A stretch of 29,843 bases of DNA, taken from Opitutaceae bacterium. Its GTDB lineage: Bacteria; Verrucomicrobiota; Verrucomicrobiia; Opitutales; Opitutaceae. Within the stretch, counting starts at the first letter, position 1, and each line of letters begins with the position of its first letter. This document shows positions 26,871-29,843 of this stretch, in pieces. The translations under genes were made by a program, and so were the position numbers. The notes below the pieces were generated by a model. That model had not been told where the DNA came from, did no database searches, and saw only the letters and a list, made by a program, of their open reading frames with translations. Location of the stretch: positions 1 through 29,843 of the forward strand of contig JADJZJ010000050.1 of assembly GCA_016715765.1 (NCBI GenBank). The letters run 5' to 3'.

Positions 26871-28667
26871 ATGACTTCACGTTCAACCCGCAACTTCTGC
26901 ATCATCGCGCACGTCGACCACGGCAAGACCACGCTGTCCGACCGTCTGCTCGAGTACACGAACACCGTCGTGCAGCGGGTGATGACGGACCAGCATCTGG
27001 ACTCGATGGATCTCGAGAAGGAGCGCGGCATCACCATCAAGTCGCATCCGGTCACGATGACCTACCGGGCCAAGGACGGGCATCTCTACAAGCTCAACCT
27101 GATGGACACGCCCGGGCACGTGGATTTCTCCTACGAGGTTTCCCGGAGTCTCGCAGCCTGCGAAGGCGCCGTGCTCCTCATTGACGCCGCCCAGGGCGTC
27201 GAGGCCCAGACCGTGGCCAACGCCCACCTGGCGTTCGGCCAGAAGCTCAAGGTCATCCCGGTCATCAACAAGATCGACCTGCCCAGCGCCAACCTCGAAC
27301 TCTGCCTCAAGCAACTGGAGGACATCCTGACGATCCCCGCCGAGGAGGCCATCCTCGCCAGCGGCAAGGCCGGCATCGGCATCGAGGACATCCTCGAGGC
27401 CGTCGTGGCCCGCGTGCCGCCGCCGCGCTGGACCGATTACCCGCAGCTGCGCGCGCTCGTCTTCGATTCCCTCTACGATTCCTACCGCGGGGTGATCTCC
27501 TACGTCCGCGTCTTCTCCGGCACGATCAAGGCCGGCGACTTCATGCTGCTGCTGAGCAACAACGTGAAATCCGAGGTCAAGGAGGTCGGCGTCTTCATGC
27601 CCAAGATGACGAAGTGCGCGTCGCTCGGCGCCGGCGACGTCGGCTACATCGTGCCCAACATCAAGGATCCCGCCGAGATCAAGACCGGCGACACGATCAC
27701 GCTTTCGAACAAACCCGCCACCGACATGCTGCCGGGTTACAAGGAGGTCCGGCCGATGGTGTTTTGCGGGCTATATCCGGTCGACACCTCCGACTACGAG
27801 AAGCTCAAGGCCGCGCTCGGCCGGCTCCGGCTCAACGACTCCGCGTTCGTCTACTCCTCGGAAAGCTCGGTCGCCCTCGGCTTCGGCTTCCGCTGCGGCT
27901 TCCTCGGGCTCCTGCACATGGAGATCATCCAGGAGCGCATCCGCCGCGAGCACGACGTCGACATCATCTCGACCTATCCGAGCGTGGTCTACCACATCGT
28001 GAAACAGGGCGGCGAAATGATCGAGGTGGACAATCCCGTCAACCTGCCGGATCCCGGCACCATCATCGAATTGCGCGAACCGACCATCAAGGCCGCCATC
28101 CACATCCCGAACGACTCGATGGGCGACATCCTCGCGCTGGTCATGGAAAAGCGCGGCTCGGTGGATCACACGGACACCCTGGACGCCAACCGCGTCATGC
28201 TGACCTGCATTTTGCCGCTCAATGAAATCCTCGTCGATTTCAACGACCGCCTCAAGAGCATCACCCACGGCTACGGGTCCATGGATTACGAACTGGACGC
28301 CTACCGCACCTCGGACCTCGTGAAGATGGAAATCCTCATCAACGGGGACCCCGTGGACGCGTTCGCCAGCATCGTCCACCGCGACAAGGCCGAGGGCAAG
28401 GGCCGCGAGCTCTGCGAGAAGCTCGCCGACATCATTCCGCCCCAGATGTTCAAGGTCGCCATCCAGGCCGCCATCGGCGGCAAGATCATCGCCCGCGACA
28501 ACGTGAAGGAAATGCGCAAGGACGTGACCGCGAAATGTTATGGCGGTGACATCAGCCGCAAGCGCAAGCTCCTCGACAAGCAGAAGGAGGGCAAAAAGAA
28601 GATGAAACAGATCGGCAAGGTTTCGATCCCGCCTGACGCCTTCATCAAGGTGCTGAAGACCAACTGA
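26871..28667 (+). CDS. lepA: Elongation factor 4 (LepA)
   Basis: LepA is a ribosome-associated translational GTPase that acts during translation or ribosome assembly. The 598-residue protein has G1 AHVDHGKTT (13-21), RGIT (52-55), DTPGH (79-83) and NKID (133-136). The later regions PGYKEVRPMVFCGLYPVD, ESSVALGFGFRCGFLGLLHM and the C-terminal KCYGGDISRKRKLLDKQKEG-type tail complete the family. The ATG at 26871 lies two bases after the fabD stop. lepA followed by the signal peptidase gene lepB is a classical arrangement and is retained here. Confidence 0.97.
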   Translation: MTSRSTRNFCIIAHVDHGKTTLSDRLLEYTNTVVQRVMTDQHLDSMDLEKERGITIKSHPVTMTYRAKDGHLYKLNLMDTPGHVDFSYEVSRSLAACEGAVLLIDAAQGVEAQTVANAHLAFGQKLKVIPVINKIDLPSANLELCLKQLEDILTIPAEEAILASGKAGIGIEDILEAVVARVPPPRWTDYPQLRALVFDSLYDSYRGVISYVRVFSGTIKAGDFMLLLSNNVKSEVKEVGVFMPKMTKCASLGAGDVGYIVPNIKDPAEIKTGDTITLSNKPATDMLPGYKEVRPMVFCGLYPVDTSDYEKLKAALGRLRLNDSAFVYSSESSVALGFGFRCGFLGLLHMEIIQERIRREHDVDIISTYPSVVYHIVKQGGEMIEVDNPVNLPDPGTIIELREPTIKAAIHIPNDSMGDILALVMEKRGSVDHTDTLDANRVMLTCILPLNEILVDFNDRLKSITHGYGSMDYELDAYRTSDLVKMEILINGDPVDAFASIVHRDKAEGKGRELCEKLADIIPPQMFKVAIQAAIGGKIIARDNVKEMRKDVTAKCYGGDISRKRKLLDKQKEGKKKMKQIGKVSIPPDAFIKVLKTN

Positions 28668-28745
28668 CGGCAGCCGCCATCCCCGTAAGGTGGACGTCCG
28701 CACCCTCACCACTTGCTCAACAGCCTACCTGAAAGGATCCCACCC

Positions 28746-29843
28746 GTGTTCGGAATCTTTGCCTCCCCGGCGCGCAAGATGCGCGAAAACGCCGCCCACT
28801 GGCTCGAGCTCGCCGACAAGGTTTACCTCTACCGCCGGGATGTCCTGGCCCATGCGCAGGTCGCCGAATTGCAGAGCCAGACCGCGGCGCTGCGGCGACT
28901 GCTGAAGGACAAGGCCGAGACGATGAAGCTCAAGCTCGCCGTCGAGTCGCTGGAGGAAGTCCTGCGCCGCACCGGCGGCATGCACTATCCGAAGAGCTCG
29001 CTGGTCGAGAACGTGGAATTCTTCCTCGTGGCCGCGATCGTGATTTTGGGATTCCGCACGTATTTCGTGCAGCCGTTCAAGATTCCGACCAACTCGATGT
29101 GGCCGACCTACAATGGCATGACCCCCGAGGTCTTCCGCCAGGGCAGCGATGAACCCGGCTACATTCATCAGGCGGTGCGCCTGGCGGCCTTTGGCGCCCG
29201 GCCCAAGCGGGTGGACGCCAAGAGCGGGGGCGAAATCCTCATTCCGCTCATCGGCAACAACGAACGGGTCATCATCCCGTACCGCAATGTCGCCGGCCGC
29301 AGCTGGCTGATCTTCCCGGCCACCCAGAAGGAATATACGCTGCTGGTGGGCGACGATCCGGTCACCGTGCGGGTACCGGCGGATTTCGACTTCGAATGGA
29401 CCATCCGCGACACCTTTTTCCCGGAAGCCCGCGCCAATCATGAACCCGCCGGCGTGGATCTGGCGCGTTTGCTGGGCCGGCAGGCGGAGGTGCTCCGACG
29501 GCACTCGGGCTGCGTTTCCTGAAGACCGGCCGGCAGGTCAAGGCCGGGGAACGCGCCCTGGCCTTCGATATACTGACCGGCGACCAGCTGTTCGTTGACC
29601 GTATGAGCTACCATTTCACCCGACCGTCGGTCGGGCAGGGGTTCGTCTTCCGCACCCGGCAGATCACCGGCATCGGCCAGGATCAGTATTACATCAAGCG
29701 GCTCGTCGGCGTCCCCGGCGACGAATTGGAAATCCAGGACTACGGACTCTACCGCAATGGTGTGCCGATCACCGGCGCCGATGCTTTCGCCGCGAATGCC
29801 GCGCGATCCGGCAATTACGTCGGCTATCGCAACGAACTCGGTC
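28746..29843 (+). CDS. lepB: Signal peptidase I (large form), partial and frameshifted
   Basis: The protease that removes signal peptides at the inner membrane. I start at the GTG at 28746, which has AAAGGA about 11 bases upstream, giving MFGIFASPARKMRENAAHWL. A cytoplasmic, probably helical or coiled-coil N-terminus (20-75) precedes one membrane helix (about 89-107) and the catalytic Ser 117 in KIPTNSMWPT. The frame stops at 29522 but resumes with ALGLRFLKTGRQVKAGE when one base is restored near 29496. The protein then continues with GDQLFVDRMSYHF and the catalytic Lys in YYIKRLVGVPGDEL (near residue 317), staying open to the window end. About 200 residues separate Ser and Lys, versus about 55 in E. 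coli LepB. Its place after lepA supports the call. A sequence error is the likeliest cause of the break. Confidence 0.88.

Overview
The window is GC-rich, densely coded bacterial DNA. The gene set and style suggest a Gram-negative from the Verrucomicrobiota, most likely the Opitutaceae: lipoproteins and an outer-membrane barrel, a Pal-like protein, PilT-type ATPase, an ECF sigma/anti-sigma pair, GTAG-headed REP hairpins and many starts without a Shine-Dalgarno sequence. The phylum is an inference from protein character, not from a marker gene.

Layout. Positions 1-5146 (minus strand) hold a four-gene envelope operon: DUF1302 outer-membrane barrel, DUF1329 LolB-like periplasmic protein, a YCF48/BNR propeller protein and the start of an RND/MMPL permease that runs off the left edge. 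A UvrA protein (5346-8204, plus) diverges from it, followed by two diverged copies of a DUF4252-like secreted protein (8288-9500), a frameshifted DNA polymerase IV gene, an FmdB-like protein and an inositol-monophosphatase-family enzyme (to 12246). A beta-CASP metallo-beta-lactamase protein and ApaG lie on the minus strand (12399-14189), divergent from purH (14289-15836). Next come an M48 lipoprotein metallopeptidase and an M20 dipeptidase (plus), a REP-rich convergent gap with a strong terminator, and on the minus strand a Pal-like lipoprotein, an orphan LuxR-type response regulator and tRNA-Lys. An ECF sigma factor and its anti-sigma partner (20353-21599) face a dapA-dapB-ruvA operon (minus). 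The right end (plus) has a PilT/PilU ATPase, a secreted disordered protein, fabD, lepA and a large signal peptidase I cut by the window edge.

Most of the window is housekeeping: lysine and peptidoglycan precursor synthesis, purine synthesis, fatty-acid initiation, translation, repair and envelope maintenance. The least understood part is the left-hand envelope operon, whose products could together form a trans-envelope path for a hydrophobic substrate.

Sequence quality matters. I count nine single- or double-base frameshifts, in five genes (RND permease, YCF48 protein, DUF1329 protein, DNA polymerase IV, signal peptidase I). In every case the protein resumes in a neighbouring frame with family motifs intact. 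One lies in a probably essential gene, so sequencing or assembly error is at least as likely as real gene decay.
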